Assembly (NCBI GenBank): GCA_031370485.1
Contig: JANMQK010000162.1
Coordinates: 1-21,685, forward strand
From: JANMQK01 sp031370485
GTDB lineage: Bacteria > Acidobacteriota > Polarisedimenticolia > Gp22-AA2
Length of the DNA: 21,685 nucleotides
Direction of reading: 5' to 3'
Shown here piece by piece: positions 1 to 6,544 of this stretch. Within the stretch, counting starts at the first letter, position 1. Each line of letters begins with the position of its first letter. The notes under the pieces were generated by a model. That model was not told the origin of the DNA and did not search any database. It saw only the letters and a list, made by a program, of their open reading frames with translations. The position numbers and the translations under genes were made by a program.

Positions 1-422
1 GCGGTCCAGATCGCGTTGGGCGCGTCCATCGGCGTCATCGGCCGGCCAGGGTGACCTGGAAAGCTCCGGCGCCTGCGGGCGGAGACCAGGCCGTGGCGCT
101 TCAGGATGGCGCAGCCGGTGCTGCGCGCAGGCCATTCCCAATCGGGGTGCTTTGGAGAGAGAATGCGGAGTAACTTCTTGGCTCCCCAGGTGGGGTGCCG
201 GCGCCGGCCTTCCAGAAGCGCCTCCACGACCATCGCCGGAGTCTGATGAGGGCACGCATGCGGTCGGCGCGATCGGTCCTCAAGCCCGGTGGGCCCTTCG
301 AGCTGGTAACGCTCGATCCACTTGTAGGCGGTTCTCCGGCTGATGCCGAAGCGCGCGCAGAGCTCGGACAGCGAGAAGAAGCGACGTTGGTAGTCGGCGA
401 TGAAATGAATCTTCTGGTCCAT
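1..422 (-). CDS. IS481-family transposase, N-terminal part (cut by window edge)
   Basis: The minus strand from ATG at 422 is open for 140 codons to the window edge. The protein starts MDQKIHFIADYQRRFFSLSE and continues with a helix-turn-helix (about residues 17-40, including ELCARFGISRRTAYKWIERY). Next come GLEDRSRRPH and HPTWGAKKLL, the usual IS481/IS3-like linker, and then RPMTPMDAPNAIWTA, where the DDE (rve) catalytic domain normally begins. The first catalytic Asp would fall just outside the window. It would bind the element's ends and catalyse transposition. No stop or frameshift is visible in the part present. The family is confident; whether the gene is intact is unknown. Confidence 0.85.
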   Translation of the reverse strand, partial: MDQKIHFIADYQRRFFSLSELCARFGISRRTAYKWIERYQLEGPTGLEDRSRRPHACPHQTPAMVVEALLEGRRRHPTWGAKKLLRILSPKHPDWEWPARSTGCAILKRHGLVSARRRRSFPGHPGRPMTPMDAPNAIWT

Positions 423-482
423 GGGTGACGTCCTGCTCCACGGCATCGGGGCACCTCCGAGAGGTCCCCAGTGTTGCGGAAC

Positions 483-528
483 TGTTACCCATGTACCCGG
501 ACTGTTTTGTTACCTATGAGCCCGGACC
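483..528. repeat. Tandem 21-bp repeats at the IS end
   Basis: Two copies of a motif TGTTACC-(C/T)ATG-NN-CCCGGAC sit at 483-503 and 508-528, 25 bp apart, with 17 of 21 positions identical. Placed between the transposase start and the presumed element tip, they look like subterminal and terminal transposase-binding sites. Confidence 0.6.
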
Positions 529-541
529 ATACCGACCGGCT

Positions 542-644
542 GGCTAACAACGCGTTGCAGCGGACGCACTCGCGTGTCACGTCCCGTGCTGGAAGAACGC
601 ACGGGCCGCGCCACGCGGCGCGCCGCTGAACGCGGGCGTTGGGC
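542..644 (+). other. attC-like integron recombination site 1
   Basis: The left core GGCTAAC (542-548) and right core GTTGGGC (638-644, matching the GTTRRRY consensus) flank a 103-bp imperfect inverted repeat. The inner boxes pair as CGCGTTGCAGCGG against CCGCTGAACGCG with one unpaired G, the extrahelical base typical of attC. The centre holds the perfect hairpin CCCGTGC-9 nt-GCACGGG. The left core has one poor position against RYYYAAC. Orientation (GTTGGGC to the right) places the cassette gene downstream on the plus strand. Confidence 0.7.
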
Positions 645-777
645 TGCCGAACGAATTACCCGATTGATCCGGGAGACCAGTAGCCTCGTTCTCGGGCATC
701 GTGCCCGAAGGCGGGAAGCCGAATCACTCCATCCCATTCAAGGTGTGCGGTGATATCCTTCGCACGGAGGACGTGTG

Positions 778-975
778 ATGAGCAGCTGGCGCAAACTTGT
801 CCCTGTTTTCGTTCCCCTGTTGGCCGGACTAATGGCTTTTTTCGACATCGCTGGCAAGCCCCGCTTCGCGAATTATCACGGGTCTGACGTTGTCCAGTTA
901 ATAGCCGCCGGATTGTTCTTCGGCGTCGCCCTCGCTAAGCTGGTCGGTTTCTTCCGCGGCCCTCGTTCAAGCTGA
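778..975 (+). CDS. Small two-helix membrane protein carried in a gene cassette
   Basis: This is a 65-residue protein of unknown function. It starts MSSWRKLVPVFVPLLAGLMA; residues about 8-24 and 40-58 are hydrophobic and likely span the membrane, and the end is basic (FFRGPRSS). ATG 778 is chosen over GTG 775 because GGAGG at 766-770 stands 7 bases before it. The gene is alone between two attC-like sites and on the strand expected for a cassette gene. Its codons (TTA, ATA, AAT, GTT) and lower GC differ from the GC-rich genes to the right, which fits lateral transfer. I do not recognise the family. Expression probably needs a cassette or array promoter, which I could not identify. Confidence 0.7.
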   Translation: MSSWRKLVPVFVPLLAGLMAFFDIAGKPRFANYHGSDVVQLIAAGLFFGVALAKLVGFFRGPRSS

Positions 976-1062
976 CCCGAGACCCATCCATAGCAATCCG
1001 GTGATCGATATGCTATGTGATATGGGAAGCGGGCTACGGTGAGATTGCGAGCGGACGATGCA

Positions 1063-1133
1063 GCCCAACATCGCGCTGGAGCCGTCGGCGCCGATCACAA
1101 CGTCGGCGCCGCAGCTTAGCCGGAGCGTTGGGC
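1063..1133 (+). other. attC-like integron recombination site 2
   Basis: The cores GCCCAAC (1063-1069) and GTTGGGC (1127-1133) are perfect reverse complements and match RYYYAAC and GTTRRRY. Inside, GGCGCCGA and TCGGCGCC form a perfect 8-bp stem with an 8-nt loop, and the outer boxes pair imperfectly, as in attC. The 71-bp length is typical. With site 1 it defines one cassette from about 639 to 1127. Confidence 0.8.
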
Positions 1134-1148
1134 GGACTCGGATCGAGC

Positions 1149-1900
1149 ATGCCTATAGAAATCGGACATGTGGAGGCGATCTTCCGGTATCCCGTGTAGT
1201 CCATGGGCAGCGAACGACTCGAGGTCGCCAATCACGGCTGGCACGGCCTCGATGGTGACAGGCGACTCGCACTCCGGCGGATAGACGACCGCGGCGGGTT
1301 CCCGTGGCGGACAGCGAGCAAGCTTCCCGACCTGCTCTGTTTGCTCCCCACCGCCGTGAAGACGGTGCTCAGGGAGACCTTCCTACGCATGTTCGCACGC
1401 CGGATGGCGAAGAGATGCCTGTCTTCGGGGAGGACTTGGCCAGGGCGGTCGGAGGTCGGTACGGGGCTCCCGTGCAGATGATGCAGTTGAATCATGGCAT
1501 CTTCGATGAAGCGAGCCTCTCCGTGATCGCCTTCGATACGGTGCGCGAGATCGGACGACTCGCAGGGCGGAGCCCGGACGTGCGACGATTTCGCCCGAAT
1601 GTTGTAGTTCGTCTACTGCGATCGGTTCCCTTCCAGGAGGACGAGTGGCTGGGCGGTGTCCTCTCATTCGGCGAGGGGGACGACGCCCCCGCCATCACCG
1701 TCACGATGCGCGACGTTCGCTGCTCGATGGTGAACCTTGATCCCGACTTAGCAAGTCCTGCGCCAGAAGTGCTGAAGGCGGTCGTTCGTGCGAACCAGAA
1801 CAACGCGGGAATCTACGGCGCGGTCACGCGCATCGGTCGACTGGCGGTCGGTCAGACCATACTCCTCCGTGCGGCGACCGGGAAAAGGGATCGTGGTTGA
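1149..1900 (+). pseudogene. MOSC-domain protein, broken by a nonsense codon and a frameshift
   Basis: The frame from ATG 1149 reads MPIEIGHVEAIFRYPV, then TAG (1197-1199), then SMGSERLEV and GLDGDRRLALRR. This is the MOSC N-terminal beta-barrel, where the family has YPVKSM, so the stop replaces the Lys codon by one base. After KLPDLL (about 1340) the homologous frame moves to the one reading FAPHRREDGAQGDLPTHV, equal to a 1-base deletion. It then runs to TGA 1900 through RRFRPNVVV, a conserved MOSC motif, and NQNNAGIYGAVTRIG. MOSC proteins carry sulfur or bind molybdenum cofactor; the substrate of this one is unknown. The start is 15 nt after attC site 2, so it may once have been a cassette gene. 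Sequencing error is the alternative to true decay. Confidence 0.85.
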
Positions 1901-2295
1901 TCGAAACACAATGTCCCGGAACGCCGCCCATGATGGCTGAAATCAGCATGGGGCCGTATTCTCAAGCCACGCGAGCCGGGCAGTTCATTTTCTGTGCTGG
2001 CCAAGGTGGCGTCGACCCAACAACAGGCAAGCTCGTCGAGGGTGGCATTCGAGGGCAAACTCGTCAGACCATCCGCAATCTCCAGGCCATCCCGGAGACG
2101 GTGGGAAGTGACCTTTCGCACGTAGTGATGGTCACCGTATTGCTGCACGACTGGGCATACTTCGAGGAGATGAACGAGGTATTTGAAGAGTTCTTCGGCC
2201 AGAAGGCCCCGGCAAGATCGACCATACAGGGCGAGCGTCGGCCAGAGGGCTCACTGGTGGCAATGAGCGCCATTGCGGTAACCAACACAGATTGA
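1897..2295 (+). CDS. RidA/YjgF family deaminase-like protein
   Basis: RidA proteins hydrolyse reactive enamine/imine intermediates to ketoacids in the cytoplasm; other members of the superfamily have different substrates. The sequence shows GPYSQATRAGQFIFCAGQGG, DPTTGKLVEGGI, VTVLLHDWAYFEEMNEVFEEFFG, and the PARSTIQGE segment carrying the substrate-binding Arg. Its length of about 132 residues is normal. The start given is TTG 1897, which overlaps the stop of the upstream MOSC frame and has AAAAGGGA 6 bases before it. ATG 1930 or 1933 would also leave the whole domain intact (about 121 residues). The overlap implies it was translationally coupled to the now-broken MOSC gene, so its expression may be reduced or driven from an internal promoter. 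Confidence 0.88.
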   Translation: MIETQCPGTPPMMAEISMGPYSQATRAGQFIFCAGQGGVDPTTGKLVEGGIRGQTRQTIRNLQAIPETVGSDLSHVVMVTVLLHDWAYFEEMNEVFEEFFGQKAPARSTIQGERRPEGSLVAMSAIAVTNTD

Positions 2296-2315
2296 CGATG
2301 GCAGGGAGATCAGCG

Positions 2316-2804
2316 ATGCGAAACGCGATGCTGACGATGATCATGGCCTCGATACTCGTGACCGGGGATCTGCATGCAGCGCCCCCCAAGACTCCCCCGG
2401 CGGATGTCGGACCGGGGCGCATAGCCTGGTTCGACATCACCACGACCAGCCTGCCCCGATCGAAGGAATTCTACGGGAAGCTCTTCAACTGGCAGTTTGC
2501 CCCGGTCCAGGGCACGGATCATGCGGCGGAGATTGTCTCCGGCGTGACGGCGATCGGGACACTGCGCGTCGCGGAGGGGAAGATCACGGCGTTCAACGGG
2601 GTGGTTTATGTCCAGGTGGGCGACATCCAGGCCAGCTGCAAGAAAGCGAAGGAGCTTGGGGGAACCGTCGAGGAAGGGTTCCCCTTCAACCTGCCGGACG
2701 GCATCGGAGCCATCGCCGTGGTCGTCGATCCTGCCGGACATCCGGTTGGCCTGTACTCGAGGACCCCGCTTCCGCCGGCGCCAGAGTCGTCCACGGCCAA
2801 GTGA
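2316..2804 (+). CDS. Secreted VOC (glyoxalase/bleomycin-resistance fold) protein
   Basis: A 162-residue protein with a cleavable-looking signal (MRNAMLTMIMASILVTGDLHA, then APPKTPP). The mature part is a two-module VOC fold: IAWFDITTTSLPRSKEFYGK with LFNWQFAPVQGT, then GVVYVQVGDIQASCKKAKEL and DPAGHPVGLYSR. ATG 2316 is preferred over 2292 because it begins the signal peptide directly and has GGGAGA about 9 bases upstream; the 2292 start would overlap the RidA stop by 4 bases. VOC proteins usually bind a metal or small ligand; no substrate can be named here. The signal suggests a periplasmic location, unusual but known for this subgroup. Confidence 0.85.
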   Translation: MRNAMLTMIMASILVTGDLHAAPPKTPPADVGPGRIAWFDITTTSLPRSKEFYGKLFNWQFAPVQGTDHAAEIVSGVTAIGTLRVAEGKITAFNGVVYVQVGDIQASCKKAKELGGTVEEGFPFNLPDGIGAIAVVVDPAGHPVGLYSRTPLPPAPESSTAK

Positions 2805-2895
2805 GGATTCCATCCCGATCCGGGAAGCTCACGCTGATGATACGTGCGCTCCTCCCCGGATCGCCGGACATCAGGGCCGTGGCAAGGAGGCAAGA

Positions 2896-3279
2896 ATGCC
2901 CGACACGGAGCCGATTTCCTCGAACATCTACCCTTCTCTCACCTATCACGACGCCCCCGCGGCCATCGAGTGGCTCTGCAGCGCGTTCGGCTTCACGAAG
3001 AGACTCGTCGTGCCGGGGCCGGATGGCAGCGTCATGCGCTCCGAGTTGAGCCTGGGGCCGGGAGTGATCATGGTGAGTTCCGCCAAGCCGGACGCCGGAA
3101 GGGTCAGCCCCCGCAGCCTGCCCGCCGTCAATCAGGCGCTCTGCGTTCGGATCGACGATCCCGATTCCCACTTTGCCCGGGGCGGCGTGATGGACGGCAT
3201 CCGCCGGAGAGCCGGGCCTGCTCTCCGGGGCCGTCCCAGGCGCCTTCGTCGCATCGGTGGTCGAGGCAGGCGCTGGTAA
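2896..3279 (+). pseudogene. VOC-family protein lacking its C-terminal half (probable remnant)
   Basis: ATG 2896 has an ideal AAGGAGG 5 bases upstream. The protein begins like a PhnB/glyoxalase-type VOC protein: NIYPSLTYHDAPAAIEWLCS, AFGFTKRLVVPGPDGSVMRS, GPGVIMVSS and LCVRIDDPDSHFARG. After about residue 95 the expected G(A)E-(I/V) strand, YGxR turn and DPxGHxW motif are absent. An Arg-rich tail (GIRRRAGPALRGRPRRLRRI) follows to the stop at 127 residues. I could not find the missing module in another frame downstream, so deletion or replacement is more likely than a simple frameshift. A functional short protein is not excluded. Confidence 0.65.
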
Positions 3280-3479
3280 TGTATCGAGCAAGCAACCTGC
3301 GCGATGCCTCAAGAGAAGCGGCCTCGGGGGGCCTGCCATGGTTTTTGGCGCTCGATTCCGGGGTGAGCGCGATGCTTTCCATGTCCGCCATGGTCCTGCG
3401 CCCCCCCTGCGCGGTCGCCATGTCGAGGCAACGCGGCGTATCCTGAGAACAGGGCGCGGCATGAGGATCGAAGACCTTG
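3280..3479. other. 200-base stretch without a recognisable gene
   Basis: Between the broken VOC gene and tyrA there are open frames on both strands, but none has recognisable family motifs, a good ribosome site or a plausible composition. It may be the far side of the deletion that removed the VOC C-terminus, plus the tyrA leader. I see no convincing promoter. Confidence 0.5.
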
Positions 3480-4553
3480 ATGAATGACGTCGGAAAGGAT
3501 ATCGAGAGCCTGCGCGAGCGCATCCGGCAGCTCGACCTGGACCTTGTGGCGAGCGTGGCGGAGCGCGTGGATCTGGCGAGGCAGGTGGGAGACATCAAGA
3601 GGCGCCGGAACCTCCCAACGGCCGATTATTTCCAGGAACGGACGGTCATCGAGCGCGCGCGCTCCGCGGCCCGGGAACACGGGCTCGATCCAGGAGTGGC
3701 CGAGGATCTCATCGCGCGGCTCGTCCGGGCCTCGCTGACGGCGCAGGACGAGGACAGCCTTCGCGTGGCGGGCCAGGGTGCCGGCAAGAGGGCCGTGGTC
3801 GTCGGCGGAGCCGGCCGCATGGGCCGGTGGCTGGGGCGTTTTCTGTCGGCCCAAGGATTCACGGTCGGCGTTCTCGACCCGGCAGCGGCACCTGAGGAGA
3901 ACGCCTGGGCCCGCATGGCCTTCCCCGATGCTGCGTTCGTCGTCTGCGCCGCCCCGCCCGCCACGATTGCAAGCCTCTACACCGACTGGTCCAGGAGGCC
4001 GCCGGCCGGTGTCGTGGTCGACATCGCCAGCATCAAGACGCCTATCATCGAACCGATCCGTGCCTTGCAGCGGGCCGGTGGCCGCGTCGCTTCCATTCAT
4101 CCGATGTTTGGTCCGTCCGTAGTCCTTTTGCGCGACGCCGACGTGGTCGTCTGCGACACGGACGACGCCGCAGCCGCCGCCGAGGTGGAGCAACTGTTCC
4201 ATCCGACCACGGCGCATCTCGTGCGCCTGCCGCTTGACGATCACGATCGCATCATGGCCGACCTCCTGAGCCTCGCGCATGCCGCCGCGATCGCCTTTGC
4301 CCTCGCCCTGCCACCGGCCGGGCACCCCGTGCGAAGCACCACCTTCCAGGCCCTCGAATCGCTGGCCGGGGCCGTCGTGCGGGAGAGCCCGGACGTCTAC
4401 TACGAGATCCAGGCCCGGAACCCCCATTCGGGGGCGGCCCTCGAGCGGCTGCGCGCTGGACTTGGAAGGATCGTCGAGGCAGCCATGGCTCCCGACGCAT
4501 CAGGCTTCCGGGCGCTCTTCGAAGACGGACGCAAGCGAACGCCGAAAGGGTGA
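3480..4553 (+). CDS. tyrA: T-protein: chorismate mutase fused to prephenate dehydrogenase
   Basis: A bifunctional cytoplasmic enzyme that converts chorismate to prephenate and then oxidises it with NAD(P)+ to 4-hydroxyphenylpyruvate, the route to tyrosine. Residues about 5-90 are an AroQ chorismate mutase (IESLRERIRQLDLDLVASVA, ARQVGDIKRRRNLP). From residue 104 a Rossmann fold follows with GGAGRMG (109-115), then IHPMFGP (H207) and DDHDRIMADLLSLAHAAAIA, all typical of TyrA. At 357 residues it is close to E. coli TyrA (about 373), with the same domain order. ATG 3480 is chosen; TTG 3477 directly before it is the alternative. No strong ribosome site is visible. The gene stands alone between unrelated genes. 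Confidence 0.93.
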   Translation: MNDVGKDIESLRERIRQLDLDLVASVAERVDLARQVGDIKRRRNLPTADYFQERTVIERARSAAREHGLDPGVAEDLIARLVRASLTAQDEDSLRVAGQGAGKRAVVVGGAGRMGRWLGRFLSAQGFTVGVLDPAAAPEENAWARMAFPDAAFVVCAAPPATIASLYTDWSRRPPAGVVVDIASIKTPIIEPIRALQRAGGRVASIHPMFGPSVVLLRDADVVVCDTDDAAAAAEVEQLFHPTTAHLVRLPLDDHDRIMADLLSLAHAAAIAFALALPPAGHPVRSTTFQALESLAGAVVRESPDVYYEIQARNPHSGAALERLRAGLGRIVEAAMAPDASGFRALFEDGRKRTPKG

Positions 4554-4643
4554 TAAATTACCCCTTTGAACAACGACGAGTTCGCAAGGCGCGGCGGCCT
4601 GCCGGCGCAGGCGGGGTCCACTTTTTCTTCCTGGAGATCGACC

Positions 4644-4931
4644 ATGTCAAGCGGAGGAGCAGTCGCGGCAGGGGCAGCGGCGGCCGCGATCGCCAACGCG
4701 ATCAAGGCTTCCGGTGTCGTCGTGCGTGTCAGCCCGGGCGACTTCCAGACCATCCTCGACCGGGCCAGTGGAGCGGTCGTGGTCCACGCCCGGGGGGGCA
4801 TCTTTTGGACCAAGTACGACTACCTCGTCAGCTACAAGGGGTTCGCGTTCTTCACCAGGACCTCAGAGCCGATCCCTCTGCCCTCGTCGGCCGAGACGAT
4901 AATCGCCAAAAGGATCTGGATCCCAGGCTGA
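4644..4931 (+). CDS. Conserved hypothetical protein, 95 residues
   Basis: It starts MSSGGAVAAGAAAAAIANAI, an Ala/Gly-rich weakly hydrophobic segment, followed by a compact mixed alpha/beta part: VVVRVSPGDFQTILDRASGA, VVVHARGGIFWTKYDYLVSY and GFAFFTRTSEPIPLP, ending AKRIWIPG. The sequence looks like a small conserved soil-bacterial family without known function; that impression is from memory. ATG 4644 has GGAG 7-10 bases before it; an upstream in-frame TTG at 4566 would add 26 residues of poor composition. It lies 19 bases before the cupin gene and is probably co-transcribed with it. Confidence 0.75.
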   Translation: MSSGGAVAAGAAAAAIANAIKASGVVVRVSPGDFQTILDRASGAVVVHARGGIFWTKYDYLVSYKGFAFFTRTSEPIPLPSSAETIIAKRIWIPG

Positions 4932-4950
4932 GGATATTCGAGGGAACGCC

Positions 4951-5289
4951 ATGCCGGCAGATTCGAAATCTAGCGAGGAATTCGACGGTGCCGTCGCGCT
5001 GGCCGCGATCGTCGAGTACCAACCCGGCGCGGTGGTAAGCCGGGCCCTCATCAAGAAGCCGGCGGGCACTGTGACCGCCTTCGCCTTCGACCAGGGGGAG
5101 GGACTCAGCGAGCACACGGCGCCCTTTGACGCCCTCGTGCTCATGATCGAGGGGGAGTCGGAGGTGTCGATCTCTGGAGTCCCGCACCGTCTCGCGGCGG
5201 GGCAGATCCTCCGGCTGCCGGCAGGCCGGCCCCACGCGCTCAAGGCGCGCACGCGCTTCAAGATGCTCCTAGTCATGATCAAGGAGTAG
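4951..5289 (+). CDS. Small single-domain cupin protein
   Basis: A 112-residue protein with one cupin barrel. The first motif region is FAFDQGEGLSEHTAPFDALV followed by LMIEGESEVSISG; the second is LAAGQILRLPAGRPHALKA. Metal-binding candidates are the His of SEHTAPFDA and the His of RPHALKA; the first motif lacks the usual HxH pair, so metal binding may be weaker or use fewer ligands. Stand-alone cupins of this size act as dioxygenases, isomerases or sensors, and nothing here chooses among them. GAGGGA stands about 6 bases before the ATG. It follows the 95-residue protein closely and faces a convergent gene. Confidence 0.88.
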   Translation: MPADSKSSEEFDGAVALAAIVEYQPGAVVSRALIKKPAGTVTAFAFDQGEGLSEHTAPFDALVLMIEGESEVSISGVPHRLAAGQILRLPAGRPHALKARTRFKMLLVMIKE

Positions 5290-5290
5290 C

Positions 5291-5310
5291 GCCCGACGGA
5301 CCCGGCGGGC
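5291..5310. terminator. Weak hairpin between convergent genes
   Basis: GCCCG (5291-5295) and CGGGC (5306-5310) can form a 5-bp GC stem between two tail-to-tail genes only 30 bases apart. There is no T-run on either strand, so an intrinsic terminator is only a suggestion. Confidence 0.25.
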
Positions 5311-5319
5311 GCGGGCCCG

Positions 5320-6006
5320 TTAGTCGTGGACGATCACCAGTTGGCCGTCCTCCACCCGGATGTCCCGCACGCCGGGGGGCACGCGGAGCGTCTCGCGGTG
5401 CGCCGGGTCGCCGAACAGACGATCGACGGCTCCCTTCACGCTGGACTCGGGGACCGGAAGCGACCCGATCCACATGGCCGTCGGGTCGAGGCACAGGTAG
5501 CCGTCCCGCACGCCCAGCCGCCCCTGCACCTCGAGCGAGATCTCCTTGCCGAAGAGGTCGAAGAGGACATAGGCCGCGACCTGGTCGCCGGACAGCCGGG
5601 TCCGGACATCGAGCACCCTGGACTGGACCTCCTCGACGCTCAGGTCGTGGGTAGCCCCGGCATCGAGCCCCGCGAGGGAGGGCTGGCGTTTTTCCGGAGC
5701 CGGGCCGTGCTGGAGCGCCACGTTCAGTGTCGAGCGCATCCAGGCGTTCAGCTCCGCTTCGTCGAGGCGGAGGGTCCGGTCGCCCGCCTCGCCTTCCTGG
5801 CGCCCGATCCGCTGGAGTTTCGCGTCGAGCCTGTGCTGTGCCTCCGGGTCAGGACGCACGTCCGGTGGATTGCCGGGGCGCAGGATCAGGAGAAGAACGA
5901 TCACGAGAATCGCGGGCACACACCACCGCGCAATCCGGACGATCCGCCGGAGACGTGACGGGCGTGGATGCGAAGCCGGCGATCCCCGGCGCGCGATGTC
6001 AACCAT
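5320..6006 (-). CDS. Membrane-anchored protein of unknown function
   Basis: A 228-residue protein with a basic N-terminus (about residues 1-28) and one hydrophobic helix (WCVPAILVIVLLLIL, about 29-43), so it is probably anchored with the rest outside the cytoplasm. The outer part contains RTLRLDEAELNAWMRSTLNV and alternating hydrophobic stretches (AYVLFDLFGKEISLEVQGRL, IRVEDGQLVIVHD). The LNAWM/strand pattern is faintly like YpmS-type lipid-associated anchored proteins, but that resemblance is weak inference. It is transcribed divergently from the TfoX-like gene with a 154-base spacer, and ends facing the cupin gene. Confidence 0.75.
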   Translation of the reverse strand: MVDIARRGSPASHPRPSRLRRIVRIARWCVPAILVIVLLLILRPGNPPDVRPDPEAQHRLDAKLQRIGRQEGEAGDRTLRLDEAELNAWMRSTLNVALQHGPAPEKRQPSLAGLDAGATHDLSVEEVQSRVLDVRTRLSGDQVAAYVLFDLFGKEISLEVQGRLGVRDGYLCLDPTAMWIGSLPVPESSVKGAVDRLFGDPAHRETLRVPPGVRDIRVEDGQLVIVHD

Positions 6007-6078
6007 AGGGTCTTCAATTTAGTGCCCACGGCCGGGAATGGCCACCTTCCTCTCCCGATGACCCTCATGTTGACGAAC

Positions 6079-6120
6079 GCCTCCGGGCGCCTTCCGAAAG
6101 TCATGCCGGAGGCTTACAAT
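6079..6120 (+). promoter_or_regulatory. Candidate promoter with an inverted repeat upstream of the TfoX-like gene
   Basis: TACAAT (6115-6120) is a near-consensus -10 box, 17 bases after the weak -35 TTCCGA (6092-6097). An 8-bp perfect inverted repeat GCCTCCGG (6079-6086) and CCGGAGGC (6106-6113) straddles the -35 and ends one base before the -10, as an operator would. A start near 6127 would leave about 34 bases of leader before the ATG at 6161. No regulator gene is adjacent. Confidence 0.45.
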
Positions 6121-6160
6121 TGGGCCGTTCAACGACGAGTGGAATCCCGGGGTCCCGACG

Positions 6161-6490
6161 ATGGCCTTCAACGAAGCGGTTGCACGTCGTGTCCGCAAGA
6201 TGCTGGACAAGCATCCCCAGGTTGTTGAAAAGCGGATGTTCGGTGGTCTTGCGTTCATCGTGTGCGGGAACATGTGCTGCGGGGTAGTCGGCGACAAGCT
6301 CATGATTCGTGTCGGCCCGCGGGCCTACGAAGAGGCCCTGGCCCGTCCGCACGCCCGGGAGATGGACTTCACCGGGAAGCCGCTCAAAGGGTTCGTGTAC
6401 GTGGAGCCGGCCGGCTTCACCTCGGCCGCCGGCCTGAAGGCCTGGATCACCAGGGCCACCGAGTTCACCCTGTCGCTGCCCGTCAGGTAG
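6161..6490 (+). CDS. TfoX/Sxy N-terminal domain protein
   Basis: A 109-residue protein consisting only of the TfoX N-terminal domain. Diagnostic stretches are VVEKRMFGGLAFIVCGNMCC, GVVGDKLMIRVGPRAYEEAL, the segment HAREMDFTGKPLKGFVYVEP, and GLKAWITRATEF near the end. In gammaproteobacteria TfoX/Sxy activates competence genes with CRP, but it has a second domain; stand-alone N-domains are common in other phyla, with no known role. Competence should not be inferred. The gene follows a candidate promoter and has a 54-base gap before the cupin gene. Confidence 0.9.
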   Translation: MAFNEAVARRVRKMLDKHPQVVEKRMFGGLAFIVCGNMCCGVVGDKLMIRVGPRAYEEALARPHAREMDFTGKPLKGFVYVEPAGFTSAAGLKAWITRATEFTLSLPVR

Positions 6491-6544
6491 CGCCGCCAGC
6501 GGGACTGAATCGCGCCGGGCGAATCACGACACACGGGGGCAGGC

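Larger units (their letters stand above)
1..529 (-). mobile_element. IS481-family insertion sequence, one end only (partial)
   Basis: A transposase reading frame on the minus strand runs off the left edge, and its upstream flank carries two tandem copies of a 21-bp motif (483-503 and 508-528), as seen at transposase-binding ends of IS481-like elements. Read on the minus strand, the element would begin with TGGTCCGGG at base 529, fitting the TG...CA ends of this family. The other end and any target duplication lie outside the window. The exact boundary at 529 is inference; the family call rests on the transposase. Confidence 0.75.

Noticed and set aside
101..454. A 117-codon minus-strand frame in the IS region
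   Set aside because: It lies in another phase of the transposase gene; the real frame (ATG 422) has the helix-turn-helix and runs off the edge.
1197..1199. The TAG in the MOSC gene as a recoded (pyrrolysine) codon
   Set aside because: The family has a plain Lys here, AAG to TAG is one base change, and a second lesion (frameshift) follows, so decay or sequencing error explains it.
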